A stretch of DNA of 64,000 bases from Paracoccus sp. (in: a-proteobacteria) (lineage in GTDB: Bacteria; Pseudomonadota; Alphaproteobacteria; Rhodobacterales; Rhodobacteraceae), in the NCBI RefSeq assembly GCF_030538755.1, contig NZ_JAUNTJ010000011.1:1-64000 (forward strand), written 5' to 3'. Each line of letters opens with the position of its first letter. Within the stretch, counting starts at the first letter, position 1. The position numbers were made by a program, and so were the translations under genes. Below are positions 18,661-28,486 of the stretch, piece after piece. A model generated the notes under the pieces. It did not search any database. It was not told the origin of the DNA and saw only the letters and a program-made list of their open reading frames with translations.

Positions 18661-19317
18661 TTACGCCGGGTCTTTCGCAAAGCGCAGATAGGGCAGCTTT
18701 TTGTCCAGCGTGCCGTATTTGGCCTCGGCTGCGGCGTCGTCCAGCGACAGGGCGACGATCACATCCTGACCGGGCACCCAGTTCGCCGGGGTGGCCAGCG
18801 GCACGCCGTCGGTTTTCTGGATCGCGTCCAGCGCGCGCAGGATTTCGGCAAAGTTGCGCCCCACCGACATCGGATAGGTCAGCGACAGCCGCACCTTTTT
18901 GTCAGGCCCGATGATATAGACGGTGCGCACCGTGGCTGAATGCGCGGGCGTGCGGCCCTCGGTCGGCAGATAGAATTCGGCGGGCAGCATGTCATAGGCT
19001 TTGGAAACCGTCAGATCGGTGTCGTCGATGATCGGGAAATCCGCCGGTGCGCTGGCAAAGGCGGAAATGTCGCGCTTCCATTTCTGGTGGTCGTCCACGC
19101 TGTCCACCGACACGCCGATGACCTTGGTGTTCCGCTTTTCCCATTCGGCGGCCAGTTGCGCGACGGCGCCGAATTCGGTGGTGCAGACCGGGGTAAAGTC
19201 GCGCGGGTGGCTGAAGATGATGGCATAGCTGTCGCCGATCCAGTCGTGAAAGCGGATTTCGCCCTCGGTCGAATTGGCGGTGAAATCGGGGGTGGTGTCG
19301 TTGATACGAAGCGACAT
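18661..19317 (-). CDS. 1-Cys peroxiredoxin (Prx6 type)
   Basis: This 218-residue thiol peroxidase reduces hydrogen peroxide and organic peroxides. The peroxidatic site is SHPRDFTPVCTTEFG (motif PxxxTxxC), followed by VIGVSVDSVDDHQKWKRDI. The long C-terminal extension (ATPANWVPGQDVIVALSL onward) is typical of the Prx6 subfamily. No resolving Cys is visible, so reduction probably needs an external thiol. AGAGG lies before the ATG at 19317. It is divergent from the aldehyde dehydrogenase gene. Confidence 0.95.
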   Translation of the reverse strand: MSLRINDTTPDFTANSTEGEIRFHDWIGDSYAIIFSHPRDFTPVCTTEFGAVAQLAAEWEKRNTKVIGVSVDSVDDHQKWKRDISAFASAPADFPIIDDTDLTVSKAYDMLPAEFYLPTEGRTPAHSATVRTVYIIGPDKKVRLSLTYPMSVGRNFAEILRALDAIQKTDGVPLATPANWVPGQDVIVALSLDDAAAEAKYGTLDKKLPYLRFAKDPA

Positions 19318-19493
19318 GGGAACCTCTTGCAAAGGGTGGTCGGGGCATAGCATAGGGTCGCCGGCGCTGATTGCCACCCGTGATCGTGCTGGCAGAATGA
19401 CCGGCAAACCGGGCAGATCGCCCATTGATCCGGCCTTGCAGACGGCAATCGCGGGTGCCACCTTGATGCAAACAACCTCAAGGGAGACGCGAC

Positions 19494-20945
19494 ATGGCCG
19501 ATCTTGCCGACAAGCGGAAGTTCTATATCAACGGCGAATGGGTGGACCCGGCGCAGCCGAACGACCTTGAGGTGATCGACCCGTCCACCGAAGAAGCCGT
19601 CGCCGTCATCAGCCTTGGCGATCAGGCCGATACCGACCGGGCGGTGGCTGCGGCCAAGGCGGCATTCCCGGCATGGTCGGCAACCGCGCCTGCGGAACGG
19701 CTGGCCTATGTGGAAAAGATCCTTGAAATCTATAACCGCCGCGCCAGCGACATGGCCGCCGCGATCACCCATGAAATGGGCGCGCCGCAGGATATGTCGC
19801 TGGGCGATCAGGTTGATGCCGGCAGCTATCACATCGGGAATTTCATCAAGGCGTTCAAGGATTTCAAGTTCATCCGCCCCTTGGGCGATCACGCCCCCAC
19901 CAGCATGACCGCGTGGGAACCCGTGGGCGTGGTGGCGCTGATTACGCCGTGGAACTGGCCGATGAATCAGGTCACGCTCAAGGTTATTCCGGCGCTGCTG
20001 GCGGGGGATACCTGCATCCTGAAACCGTCGGAAATCGCGCCGCTGTCCAGCATCGTCTTTGCCGAGATCGTTGACGAGGCGGGCCTGCCGCCGGGTGTGT
20101 TCAACATGGTCAATGGCGATGGCGAAGGGGTGGGCACGCAACTGACCGTGCATCCCGATGTCGAGATGATCTCTTTTACCGGATCGACCCGCGCGGGCAT
20201 CGCCATCAGCAAGGCCGCCGCCGAGGGGCTGAAAAAGGTGGCGCTGGAACTGGGCGGCAAGGGGGCGAACCTGATCTTTGCCGATGCCGACGACAAGGCG
20301 GTGGTGCGCGGGGCGCGGCATTGTTTCTATAACAGCGGCCAGTCGTGCAACGCGCCCACGCGGATGCTGGTTCAGCGTCAGGTCTATGACAAGGCGGTGG
20401 AAACGGCGGCGCAGGTGGCCAATGAAACGGCGGTCGCCACCGCGCATCAGCCGGGCAATCATATCGGTCCCGTGGTCAGCAAGCGCCAGTGGGATCAGAT
20501 TCAGGGCCTGATCCAAAAGGGCATCGACGAAGGCGCGCGTCTGGTCGCCGGTGGCCCCGGTCTGCCCGAGGGGGTGAACCGCGGCTATTTCGTGCGCCCG
20601 ACGGTCTTTGCCGATGTGAACAATGACATGACCATCGCGCGGCAGGAAATCTTTGGCCCGGTGCTGTCGATCATCCCCTTTGATACCGAGGAAGAGGCCA
20701 TCGCCATCGCCAATGACACGGTTTACGGGCTGACCAACTATGTTCAGTCTCAGGACGGTGCGCGGCGTAACCGGCTGGCGCGGCAATTGCGGTCGGGGAT
20801 GGTCGAGATGAACGGCGTGTCGCGCGGCGCAGGATCGGCCTTTGGCGGCGTCGGCAAATCGGGCCGCGCCCGCGAAGGCGGCGTCATGGGGCTGGAGGAG
20901 TTCATGGACTCCAGGGAAATCAGCGGCTGGGACAGCGACGCCTGA
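19494..20945 (+). CDS. NAD(P)-dependent aldehyde dehydrogenase
   Basis: This 483-residue ALDH-superfamily enzyme oxidises aldehydes to acids. It has the cofactor region ITPWNWPMNQ and FTGSTRAG, the general base Glu in LELGGKGANL, and the nucleophile Cys285 in NSGQSCNAPTRM. The C-terminal FGGVGKSGRAREGG is typical. The substrate is unknown. AGGGAG lies 8 bases before the ATG. The stop overlaps the proposed CTG start of the photolyase gene, so the two are probably translationally coupled. Confidence 0.95.
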   Translation: MADLADKRKFYINGEWVDPAQPNDLEVIDPSTEEAVAVISLGDQADTDRAVAAAKAAFPAWSATAPAERLAYVEKILEIYNRRASDMAAAITHEMGAPQDMSLGDQVDAGSYHIGNFIKAFKDFKFIRPLGDHAPTSMTAWEPVGVVALITPWNWPMNQVTLKVIPALLAGDTCILKPSEIAPLSSIVFAEIVDEAGLPPGVFNMVNGDGEGVGTQLTVHPDVEMISFTGSTRAGIAISKAAAEGLKKVALELGGKGANLIFADADDKAVVRGARHCFYNSGQSCNAPTRMLVQRQVYDKAVETAAQVANETAVATAHQPGNHIGPVVSKRQWDQIQGLIQKGIDEGARLVAGGPGLPEGVNRGYFVRPTVFADVNNDMTIARQEIFGPVLSIIPFDTEEEAIAIANDTVYGLTNYVQSQDGARRNRLARQLRSGMVEMNGVSRGAGSAFGGVGKSGRAREGGVMGLEEFMDSREISGWDSDA

Positions 20946-22303
20946 GCGCGCCGGTCATCTGGTGGGTCGGCCGCGATCTGCGGCTGACCGATAACCCGGC
21001 GCTGGTGGCGGCAGCGGCCAGCGGGCCGGTGCTGCCGCTTATGGTGCTGGACACGCCCGAAGATGCCTTGGGCGCGGCACCGGCGTGGCGGCTGGGGCAG
21101 GCGATGCGCGCGCTGGCCGATAATCTGGCGGCGCGCGGGTCGCGGCTGATCGTGCGGCGCGGCGATGCTGCCACGGTTCTGGCGGCGCTGATGGCGCAGA
21201 CCGGCGCGCAGGCGGTGCATCTGAACAGCCCACGCCCGTTTTTCAGCGCAGCAGCAGTGCGGGTGGCTTTGGGCGAGGCGCTGCACATCCACCCCGGCAA
21301 CTGGCTGTTGGCCCCCGGTTCGGTCAAGACCGGCGCGGGTGGGGCTTATCAGAAATTCACTCCGTTCTGGCGCAATCTGCGCGGGCGTGACATTGCCGCG
21401 CCTATGCCGGTGCCCCGGATCACCGCGCCCGCAGCCTGGCCTGCGTCTGACGATTGGCAGCTTGGCACCGCCATGCGCCGGGGTGCTGCGATTGTGGCGC
21501 GGGAAACGCGGGCGGGCCAAGCTGCCGCCCTTGCCAGGCTGGCCGAGTTTCTGGACGGTCCGGTTCAGGATTACACCGACGCCCGCAACCTGCCCGCCCA
21601 CCCCGGCACCAGCGGCCTGTCGGATGCGCTGGCCGTGGGCGAGATTTCCGCCCGGCACATCTGGCACGCCGCAACGGCCGCGCGGGCCGAGGGCGCGCCG
21701 GGGGCCGAGACGTTTCTGTCTGAACTGGCATGGCGCGATTTCGCCCGCGATCTGTATTTCCACAGCCCGGCGATGGACCGGCAGGCGTGGCGGGCGGAAT
21801 GGGACAGTTTCCCATGGCGCGACGATAACCCCGATGCCGGGTCTTGGCGGCGCGGGCTGACCGGCATCGACATCGTGGACGCCGGGATGCGCGAAGTTTA
21901 TGCCACCGGGCGGATGCACAACCGCGTGCGGATGATCGCCGCCAGTTTCCTGACGAAACACTTGCTGACGCATTGGCGCATCGGCCTTGACTGGTTTGCC
22001 GATACGCTGACCGACTGGGACCCGGCCAGCAATGCGATGAACTGGCAATGGGTGGCGGGCAGCGGGCCGGATGCCGCGCCCTATTTCCGCATCTTCAACC
22101 CCGACACGCAGGCGGCGAAATTCGATCCGCGCGGCGATTATTGCCGCTATTGGCTAAGCGGGCCGGGGGATGCGCGGTTCCGCGCCGCGATCCCGCTGTC
22201 GTGGGATATACCGTCTGCCCGCCCCGCGCCGGTGATCGGCTTGGCCCAAGGCCGGGCACGGGCACTGGCCGCCTATGAGGCGGCGCGGCAGGTGCCGGGT
22301 TAG
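20942..22303 (+). CDS. phrB: Deoxyribodipyrimidine photolyase (class I)
   Basis: Photolyase is a flavoprotein that uses blue light to split cyclobutane pyrimidine dimers. The family N-terminus SAPVIWWVGRDLRLTDNPAL is in frame from 20945, but no ATG, GTG or TTG precedes it. The first such codon, GTG at 21005, would remove this conserved Rossmann strand. I therefore place the start at CTG 20942, overlapping the dehydrogenase stop. FAD-binding motifs follow: GIDIVDAGMREVYATGRMHN, WRIGLDWFADTL and NWQWVAGSGPDAAPYFRIFN. Length is about 453 residues. Confidence 0.88.
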   Translation: MSAPVIWWVGRDLRLTDNPALVAAAASGPVLPLMVLDTPEDALGAAPAWRLGQAMRALADNLAARGSRLIVRRGDAATVLAALMAQTGAQAVHLNSPRPFFSAAAVRVALGEALHIHPGNWLLAPGSVKTGAGGAYQKFTPFWRNLRGRDIAAPMPVPRITAPAAWPASDDWQLGTAMRRGAAIVARETRAGQAAALARLAEFLDGPVQDYTDARNLPAHPGTSGLSDALAVGEISARHIWHAATAARAEGAPGAETFLSELAWRDFARDLYFHSPAMDRQAWRAEWDSFPWRDDNPDAGSWRRGLTGIDIVDAGMREVYATGRMHNRVRMIAASFLTKHLLTHWRIGLDWFADTLTDWDPASNAMNWQWVAGSGPDAAPYFRIFNPDTQAAKFDPRGDYCRYWLSGPGDARFRAAIPLSWDIPSARPAPVIGLAQGRARALAAYEAARQVPG

Positions 22304-22318
22304 GCGGAAGCGGCTGCC

Positions 22319-22747
22319 TTAATGCGCGCTTTCGTCGCCCGCGCGCACCGCGGCGCGTTTTTCCGGCATTGCCTGTTCGACCGCGCCCTGTTTGTCGGAA
22401 TCGCCGAAATTGGCCCAGACCTCGCCATTACCGGGCGGGGGCAGGTCTTCCTGACGCCATATGTGATGGATATGCGCCTTGGCGATCATCATGCCGGTGA
22501 TCGGCGCGGTCAGAAAGATGAACAGGGTAATCAGCAGCTCATGCACGCTGACATGATCGCCAAAGACCGCAAACCACAGAAACGAGGCGATCAGCACTCC
22601 GCCAACCCCCAGCGTCGCCGCCTTGGTCGGGCCGTGCAGCCGGGTCATCGGGTCGGGCAGCTTGACCAGACCGATGGCCCCGATCAGCCCGAACAGGCCG
22701 GCAATCACCAGCAGGGCCGAGATAAGGATTTCCGCAATAAATGCCAT
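22319..22747 (-). CDS. phaG: Cation/proton antiporter subunit G
   Basis: This 142-residue subunit of the multi-part Mrp/Pha antiporter exchanges Na+ or K+ for protons across the inner membrane. It starts MAFIAEILISALLVIAGLF and has three helices with the family motif GLVKLPDPMTRLHGPTKAAT. A polar tail of about 40 residues is longer than in many homologues. It is the last gene of the phaAB-C-D-E-F-G operon and lies 11 bases after phaF. It ends 15 bases from the convergent photolyase gene. Confidence 0.92.
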   Translation of the reverse strand: MAFIAEILISALLVIAGLFGLIGAIGLVKLPDPMTRLHGPTKAATLGVGGVLIASFLWFAVFGDHVSVHELLITLFIFLTAPITGMMIAKAHIHHIWRQEDLPPPGNGEVWANFGDSDKQGAVEQAMPEKRAAVRAGDESAH

Positions 22748-22758
22748 CTGTCTGCCCC

Positions 22759-23028
22759 TTATTCGATTACATCGCCGCGCAGCAGGAATTTCGCATAGGC
22801 GACCGAGGACACAAAGCCCACCATCGCGAACAGCAGCGACACCTCGAAATACATGGTGGTGCCGTGCAGAATGCCGAACAGCGAAATCAGCGCGATCATG
22901 TTGATTGCCATCGTGTCCAACGCCAGCACCCGGTCGCCCACGCCGGGGGCAAAGACCACGCGATACAGGCACAGCAGTTGCGCCAGTCCGAAACAGCCAA
23001 AGGCGAACATCAGCGCATATTGGATCAT
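22759..23028 (-). CDS. phaF: Cation/proton antiporter subunit F
   Basis: This 89-residue subunit has three hydrophobic helices and the family motif YRVVFAPGVGDRVLALDTMA. It is required in Mrp/Pha complexes for assembly or activity. Its start overlaps the phaE stop by 4 bases (ATGA), indicating translational coupling. Confidence 0.92.
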   Translation of the reverse strand: MIQYALMFAFGCFGLAQLLCLYRVVFAPGVGDRVLALDTMAINMIALISLFGILHGTTMYFEVSLLFAMVGFVSSVAYAKFLLRGDVIE

Positions 23029-23516
23029 TCGAAAATCTCCTTCAGGCGCGTTTCATAGCGGGCTTTGATGTCGTCGCGCACCGAATCCGGGTCGGGCGCG
23101 TGCAGGCAGTGGACCAGCAGATAGCGGCCGTCCTCGGACAGGTCGGAACTGACGGTGCCCGGGGTCAGGGTGACGGTGCCCGCCAGCACGGTGATCGCTT
23201 CGGGCGTGGTCAGATCCAGCGGCACCGAAATCCAGGCGGGGCGCAGCGCGCTGTTGGGTTTGAACAGGATGATCTTGGCCACCTGAATATTGGCCACGAT
23301 AATGTCCCAGATCACCAGCAGAGCGTAAGAGATGACGTTGCCGATCCCGCGCATGCGGGGGCGGTCGGGCCAGTAAGGCGCGGTCATCGCCGGGATCACG
23401 ATGCCAAGGATGGTCGCAAAGACCAGCGATCCCCAGGCAAAGCGGTTCACCAGCAGCATCCAGACCACGATCAGCAGCAGGCTTAGCATCGGGTGGGGGA
23501 ACAGGCGCCGCATCAT
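23025..23516 (-). CDS. phaE: Cation/proton antiporter subunit E
   Basis: This 163-residue MnhE-type subunit has two N-terminal helices (LSLLLIVVWMLLVNRFAWG and FATILGIVIPAMT), a third helix, then a cytoplasmic domain. That domain contains the conserved ITVLAGTVTLTPGTVSSDLS and HCLHAPDPDSV. It overlaps phaD by one base and phaF by four. Confidence 0.92.
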   Translation of the reverse strand: MMRRLFPHPMLSLLLIVVWMLLVNRFAWGSLVFATILGIVIPAMTAPYWPDRPRMRGIGNVISYALLVIWDIIVANIQVAKIILFKPNSALRPAWISVPLDLTTPEAITVLAGTVTLTPGTVSSDLSEDGRYLLVHCLHAPDPDSVRDDIKARYETRLKEIFE

Positions 23517-25114
23517 TATTTCGTGCCCTCCTGATTGGTCAGCACCGCATCGACATAGGCGGGCAGGTCGAACAGTTGATCGGCGGTGGTTTGCAGGTAA
23601 TCGCTGACCGGCCCACCCAGCAGCGTCAGCGCCGCCAGACCCGCCAGCAGCAGCCCGACCGAGACAAAGGCCAGTGCGGGCGCGGCGGAATCGCCCACGT
23701 CCTGCACGGGTTCATCGGTTTCCAGCCGCACCGGAACCGGGCCGCGCGGCGGGCGGGGGCCTTCGTCGCTGTCATTGCCGGGGTCGGGCGACAGCGCCTC
23801 GGCCTTCCAGAACAGCACCGATCCGGCGCGGGCAAAGCCGATGATCGCCAGCAGCGACGTGACCAGCACCACCGACCAGATCCAGACCATCCACGGATCG
23901 CGGGCCGTCACCTCCAGCACCATCAGCTTGCCCAGAAAGCCCGACAGCGGCGGCAGACCCGCAACCGCGATGGCGGTGGCAAAGAACAGCGCCGAGATCA
24001 GGCCGCTGTTGATGATCGCCGGGCGCACCCGCAGCCAGCCATCGCCGCCGCGCCGTGCAATGACCAGATCGGCGATCAGGAACAGGGCAGCGGCGGCCAG
24101 TGTCGAATGGATCATGTAATACAGGCCCGCGCCCACGCCGGGCGGTGTGAACCGCGCGATCGGGATCAGCAGCATCCCGACAGAGCCGATGGCCGCAAAG
24201 GCCGCCAGCCGCGACAGGCTTTGCGTGCCGACGACGCCGATCTGGCCAAGGGCCAGCGTAATCAGTGCGGCAGGCAGGATCAGGTCGGTGGCCAGGGTCT
24301 CGATCACGCTGTCTTGCGGAAAGACCAGCGTGAAAAAGCGGATGATCGCATAGATGCCGACCTTGGACATGATGGCGAACAGCGCCGCCACCGGGCCGGG
24401 CGCATTGGCATAGGTCGCGGGCAGCCAGAAATGCAGCGGCACCACCGCCGCCTTGATGGCAAAGACCATCAGCAGGATCACCGCACCCACGCGCAGCAGG
24501 GCGGTGTCGCCCACCGGCATTTCCGCCACGCGCTGCGCCATATCGACCATGTTCAGCGTCCCGGTCGAGGCATAAAGCAGCCCCAGTGCCGCGAGAAACA
24601 GCGACGACCCGACGATGTTATAGGTGACGTATTGCACCCCCGCGCGCAGCCGCATCGCGCCGCCGCCATGGGTCATCAGGCCATAGCTGGCGATCAGCAG
24701 CACCTCAAAGAACACGAACAGGTTAAAGGCGTCGCCGGTCAGGAACGCGCCGCAGACGCCCATCAGCTGAAACTGCCACAGCGCGTGAAAGTGCCAGCCC
24801 TTGCGATCCCAGCCGGAACCGATGGCGTAAAGCTGCACCGACAGCGCCAGCACGGTGGTCAGCAGCAGCATCATGGTGGACAGCCGGTCCAGCATCAGCA
24901 CGATGCCAAAGGGCGCGGACCAGTTGCCAAGGCGATACACATGGACGGTGCCATCCGCCGTCAGCAGGTTCAGATACAGCGCCAGCCCCAGCAGCAGCGA
25001 GGTGCCCAGAACGCTGAACACACGTTGCAGCACCAGATCGTGGCGCATCCACAGAATGATAAGCGCCCCCACGAAGGCAGGCAGCAGAACCGGGGCGATC
25101 AGCAGATGGCTCAT
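23516..25114 (-). CDS. phaD: Cation/proton antiporter subunit D
   Basis: This 532-residue polytopic subunit is homologous to complex I NuoM/NuoN and should form a proton-conducting channel. It starts MSHLLIAPVLLPAFVGAL and contains about 14 helices with the conserved segment FAIKAAVVPLHFWLPATYAN (Lys and His in the helices) and MSKVGIYAIIRF. A polar loop at about residues 430-470 (DPGNDSDEGPRPPRG) lies before the last helix. It overlaps phaC by 4 bases. Confidence 0.94.
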   Translation of the reverse strand: MSHLLIAPVLLPAFVGALIILWMRHDLVLQRVFSVLGTSLLLGLALYLNLLTADGTVHVYRLGNWSAPFGIVLMLDRLSTMMLLLTTVLALSVQLYAIGSGWDRKGWHFHALWQFQLMGVCGAFLTGDAFNLFVFFEVLLIASYGLMTHGGGAMRLRAGVQYVTYNIVGSSLFLAALGLLYASTGTLNMVDMAQRVAEMPVGDTALLRVGAVILLMVFAIKAAVVPLHFWLPATYANAPGPVAALFAIMSKVGIYAIIRFFTLVFPQDSVIETLATDLILPAALITLALGQIGVVGTQSLSRLAAFAAIGSVGMLLIPIARFTPPGVGAGLYYMIHSTLAAAALFLIADLVIARRGGDGWLRVRPAIINSGLISALFFATAIAVAGLPPLSGFLGKLMVLEVTARDPWMVWIWSVVLVTSLLAIIGFARAGSVLFWKAEALSPDPGNDSDEGPRPPRGPVPVRLETDEPVQDVGDSAAPALAFVSVGLLLAGLAALTLLGGPVSDYLQTTADQLFDLPAYVDAVLTNQEGTK

Positions 25115-25500
25115 GCGGTTTCGTCCTCGGGCTTGGTCCTGGCGGTTTTCAGCGGCGGCATCAGGCGGTCATCGTCGGGCATGTCGATATGGTCGTCGCC
25201 GCCCTCGATAAAGGCGCCAAGGGCCATCATCACCACCACGGCGGTCATGCCAAAGGCGATCACGATGGCCGTCAGCACCAGCGCCTGCGGCAGCGGGTCG
25301 GTATAGCTGATGTTTTCGGCGTAATTGTTCAGGATCGGCGGCTGGTTTACCGCCAGACGCCCGGACACGAACAGAAATGCGTTGATCGCATAGGTCAGCA
25401 TGGTGGCACCCAGCACCACCGCAAAGGCGCGTCGGCGCAGCATCAGATAGATGGCACAGGCCATCAGAACGCCGATGGCAGAGGCGACAAGCAGTTCCAT
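25111..25500 (-). CDS. phaC: Cation/proton antiporter subunit C
   Basis: This 129-residue three-helix subunit is homologous to complex I NuoK. It starts MELLVASAIGVLMACAIYLM and contains DPLPQALVLTAIVIAFGMTA, the most conserved part of the family. A charged C-terminal tail of about 30 residues follows. Its ATG overlaps the phaAB stop by one base. Note that the symbol phaC is also used for polyhydroxyalkanoate synthase, which this is not. Confidence 0.93.
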   Translation of the reverse strand: MELLVASAIGVLMACAIYLMLRRRAFAVVLGATMLTYAINAFLFVSGRLAVNQPPILNNYAENISYTDPLPQALVLTAIVIAFGMTAVVVMMALGAFIEGGDDHIDMPDDDRLMPPLKTARTKPEDETA

Positions 25501-28355
25501 CAGCGGCTCCCTTGCGATGTCTGGTTGCGGGATGGGGCGATGTCCATCGGTTCGGTATTGACCGGCGCGCCCGACATCCGCGACAGACGGCTGAGCGAAT
25601 TCAGCGCCAGCATCACCGCGCCGACGACGCACAGGAAGACGCCAAGGTCAAAGCCCATGGCCGAGGCCAGCTCAAATCGTTCGATAAAGGGCAGGAACGG
25701 GATGCCGAAATAGCCAAAGGCCGAGGTCAGGAACGGCATTCCGGCAAACCATGCCGCGACGCCGGTTACGCCCGCCGACAGCACACCGGCCCCGATCAGC
25801 GCGTGATAGGGCACCCGCTGGCGTTCCTGCGCCCAGGCAAAGCCCGAGGCCATGTATTGCATCAGCAGCGCGATCGAGACGACCAGACCGGCGATAAAGC
25901 CGCCGCCCGGCTGGTTGTGCCCGCGCATAAAGATATAGACGCCGACGACCAGCGAAATCGGCAGGATCACCCGCGTCGCCACCACCAGCATCATCGGATG
26001 CCGGTCGCCCGCGCGGGCCATGTCGGGCACCCACTGGCGCAGCTTTTGCGCGGACTTGCCCTGCATCAGCGTTTCGGTCAGCGCAAAGATGGCAAGGGCG
26101 GCGATGCTCAGCACCGTGATTTCGCCGAAGGTATCATAGCCGCGGAAATCCACCAGGATCACGTTCACCACATTGGTGCCGCCGCCGCCGGTATAGCTGT
26201 TGTCCAGCATATAGCCCGAGATGGTTTCGAACGCGAAATCGCTGCGCAGCATGGCATAGGCCAGCCCGCCAAAACCCAGCCCGGCCAATACCGCCAGCGC
26301 GCCATCCAGCCGCCGCTTGCCCGCGCTGGATTCCACCGGCGTGGCCTTGGGCAGAAAATTCAGCGCCAGCAGCAGCAGGATCACCGTCACCACCTCGACC
26401 GAGATCTGCGTCAGCGCAAGGTCGGGGGCCGACAGATAGGCGAACCCGACCGAGACCATCAGCCCGACAATCGCCATCAGCACCAGCGCCAGCAGGCGGT
26501 TGCGGTGATAGACGACCATGGCAAAGCTGCTGACGATCAGCATGAACCACCCGGCCAGCACCACCGGCGGCACCGGCAGCAGCGGCCGCACAGGCGCTGC
26601 ATTGACCGAGGTGCTCCAGGCCAGCCAGCCAGCGGCCAGTGCCGCCACCACCAGCAGCGCGATGGCCCGCGCCATCGAGCCGTTGGTCAGCCCGTCGGTG
26701 ATCCTGCGCGCCAGCCGCACCAGGGCCAGCACCAGCGCATCGAACATCGCCTTGGCCTCGGGGCGGGGGGCGGCATCCCACGCGGCCAGCAGCGGGCGAT
26801 GCAGCCGCAGCAGGATCGCACCGCCGCCGATGGCGATGATCGACATCATCAGCGCGGGCGACCAGCCGTGCCACAGCGCGAAATAGCCGGTGAACGGCTG
26901 CCCGGTCACGGCCAGCGTGCTGGCCTTGACCAGCCACAGCGCCATCGCATTGGGCACCAGCCCGATCAGCACCACCAGCACCACCAACAGCGCGGGCGGC
27001 CCCCACAGGCCGGGGCCGGGGTCATGCGGATGATGCGGGTAATCGTGGCGCTCGGCCCCGGCGAAGGTGCCAAAGATGAACCGCAGCGAATAACCGACTG
27101 AAAACAGCGCCCCGATGGTTGCCAGCACCATAAAGGCCGATGCCCAGTGATCGGCATGGCTGGTGGCCTCGAGCATCAGTTCCTTGGAATAGAACCCGTT
27201 CAGCGGCGGGAAACCGGCCATCGACAGCGATGCGATGGTGCCGATGACAAAGGTGATCGGCATTAGCCGCCGCAGCCCCCCCAGACGCGCCAGCGAGCGG
27301 GTGCCGGTTTCATGGTCCACGATTCCGGCGGTCATGAACAGGGCCGCCTTGAAGGTGGCATGGTTGATGATGTGGAACATCGCCACCATCGCCGCCGTTT
27401 CCGTGCCAAAGCCCAGCAGCATGGTAATCAGGCCAAGGTGGCTGACCGTGGAAAAGGCCAGCAGCGCCTTGAGATCGTCCTTGAACAGCGCGATTCCCGC
27501 CCCCAGCACCATGGTTATCAGCCCGACCGGCGCCACGATCCAGAACCACGCATCGGTGCCCGCCAGCACCGGCCACAGCCGCGCCATCAGGAACAGCCCC
27601 GCCTTTACCATCGTGGCCGAGTGCAGATAGGCCGATACCGGCGTCGGCGCGGCCATGGCGTGCGGCAGCCAGAAATGGAACGGGAACTGCGCCGATTTGG
27701 TAAACGCCCCCAGCAGGATCAGGATCAGCGCGGGCAGATACCACTCGCTGGCCTGAATCGCCTCGCGCGCGGCCAGGATGTCGCTGATTTCATAGCTGCC
27801 GGCGATCTGGCCCAGGATCAGCATCCCGGCGATCATCGCCAGCCCGCCCGCTCCTGTCACGGCCAGAGCCATGCGCGCGCCCTGACGGCCTTCGGGCAGG
27901 TGCCGCCAGTAACCGATCAACAGGAATGACGACAGCGAGGTCAGTTCCCAGAACACCAGCAGCAGCAGGATGTTATCCGACAGCACGATCCCGACCATCG
28001 CGCCCTGAAACAGCATCAGATAGGTGTAGAACTTGCCCACCGGATCGCGGCGGCTGAGGTAATAGCGGGCATAGATGATAATCAGCAGCCCGATCCCCAG
28101 AATGAGGATGCCGAACAGCAGGCTTAGCCCGTCGATGCGGAAACTGGCGCGCAGCCCGATACGCGGCATCCAGTCGAAGCCGGCGGTGATGACCTGCCCG
28201 GCCATGATCGCGGGGATGTGCAGCAGCAACCCCAGCAGCGCCAGCCCGGTGGCCGTGGCGCAGGCGGTGGCGGCGACATCGCGCCCTGAACGGATCAGCA
28301 ACCCCGGCAGCAAGGCGCCAAGAAAGGGCAGGATCGCGATCAGGATGGGTGACAT
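25500..28355 (-). CDS. phaAB: Cation/proton antiporter fused subunit A/B
   Basis: This 951-residue fusion of the MnhA and MnhB subunits is the largest part of the antiporter. The N-terminal two-thirds is NuoL-like, with FTKSAQFPFHFWLPHAMAAP, SAYLHSATMVKAGLFLMARL and FYSKELMLEAT. The MnhB-like end has AGDRHPMMLVVATRVILPIS and GHNQPGGGFIAGLV. The start at 28355 is the second ATG-type codon of the frame and fits the family N-terminus (MSPILIAILPFLGALLPG). TAAGGAGT lies about 10 bases upstream. It is the first gene of the operon, divergent from ruvC. Confidence 0.95.
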   Translation of the reverse strand: MSPILIAILPFLGALLPGLLIRSGRDVAATACATATGLALLGLLLHIPAIMAGQVITAGFDWMPRIGLRASFRIDGLSLLFGILILGIGLLIIIYARYYLSRRDPVGKFYTYLMLFQGAMVGIVLSDNILLLLVFWELTSLSSFLLIGYWRHLPEGRQGARMALAVTGAGGLAMIAGMLILGQIAGSYEISDILAAREAIQASEWYLPALILILLGAFTKSAQFPFHFWLPHAMAAPTPVSAYLHSATMVKAGLFLMARLWPVLAGTDAWFWIVAPVGLITMVLGAGIALFKDDLKALLAFSTVSHLGLITMLLGFGTETAAMVAMFHIINHATFKAALFMTAGIVDHETGTRSLARLGGLRRLMPITFVIGTIASLSMAGFPPLNGFYSKELMLEATSHADHWASAFMVLATIGALFSVGYSLRFIFGTFAGAERHDYPHHPHDPGPGLWGPPALLVVLVVLIGLVPNAMALWLVKASTLAVTGQPFTGYFALWHGWSPALMMSIIAIGGGAILLRLHRPLLAAWDAAPRPEAKAMFDALVLALVRLARRITDGLTNGSMARAIALLVVAALAAGWLAWSTSVNAAPVRPLLPVPPVVLAGWFMLIVSSFAMVVYHRNRLLALVLMAIVGLMVSVGFAYLSAPDLALTQISVEVVTVILLLLALNFLPKATPVESSAGKRRLDGALAVLAGLGFGGLAYAMLRSDFAFETISGYMLDNSYTGGGGTNVVNVILVDFRGYDTFGEITVLSIAALAIFALTETLMQGKSAQKLRQWVPDMARAGDRHPMMLVVATRVILPISLVVGVYIFMRGHNQPGGGFIAGLVVSIALLMQYMASGFAWAQERQRVPYHALIGAGVLSAGVTGVAAWFAGMPFLTSAFGYFGIPFLPFIERFELASAMGFDLGVFLCVVGAVMLALNSLSRLSRMSGAPVNTEPMDIAPSRNQTSQGSR

Positions 28356-28486
28356 GGGCCGCTCACTCCTAAGGGATTTCCGGTGTTTCTTTAGAATCGT
28401 TGCATCGGAGTCAAGCAGATCACCCAAAGCCTTTGCCGGTGTTCGCCTTTCGTGCTATGGCGGCGGAAACGACAAAAGAGGCAGTG

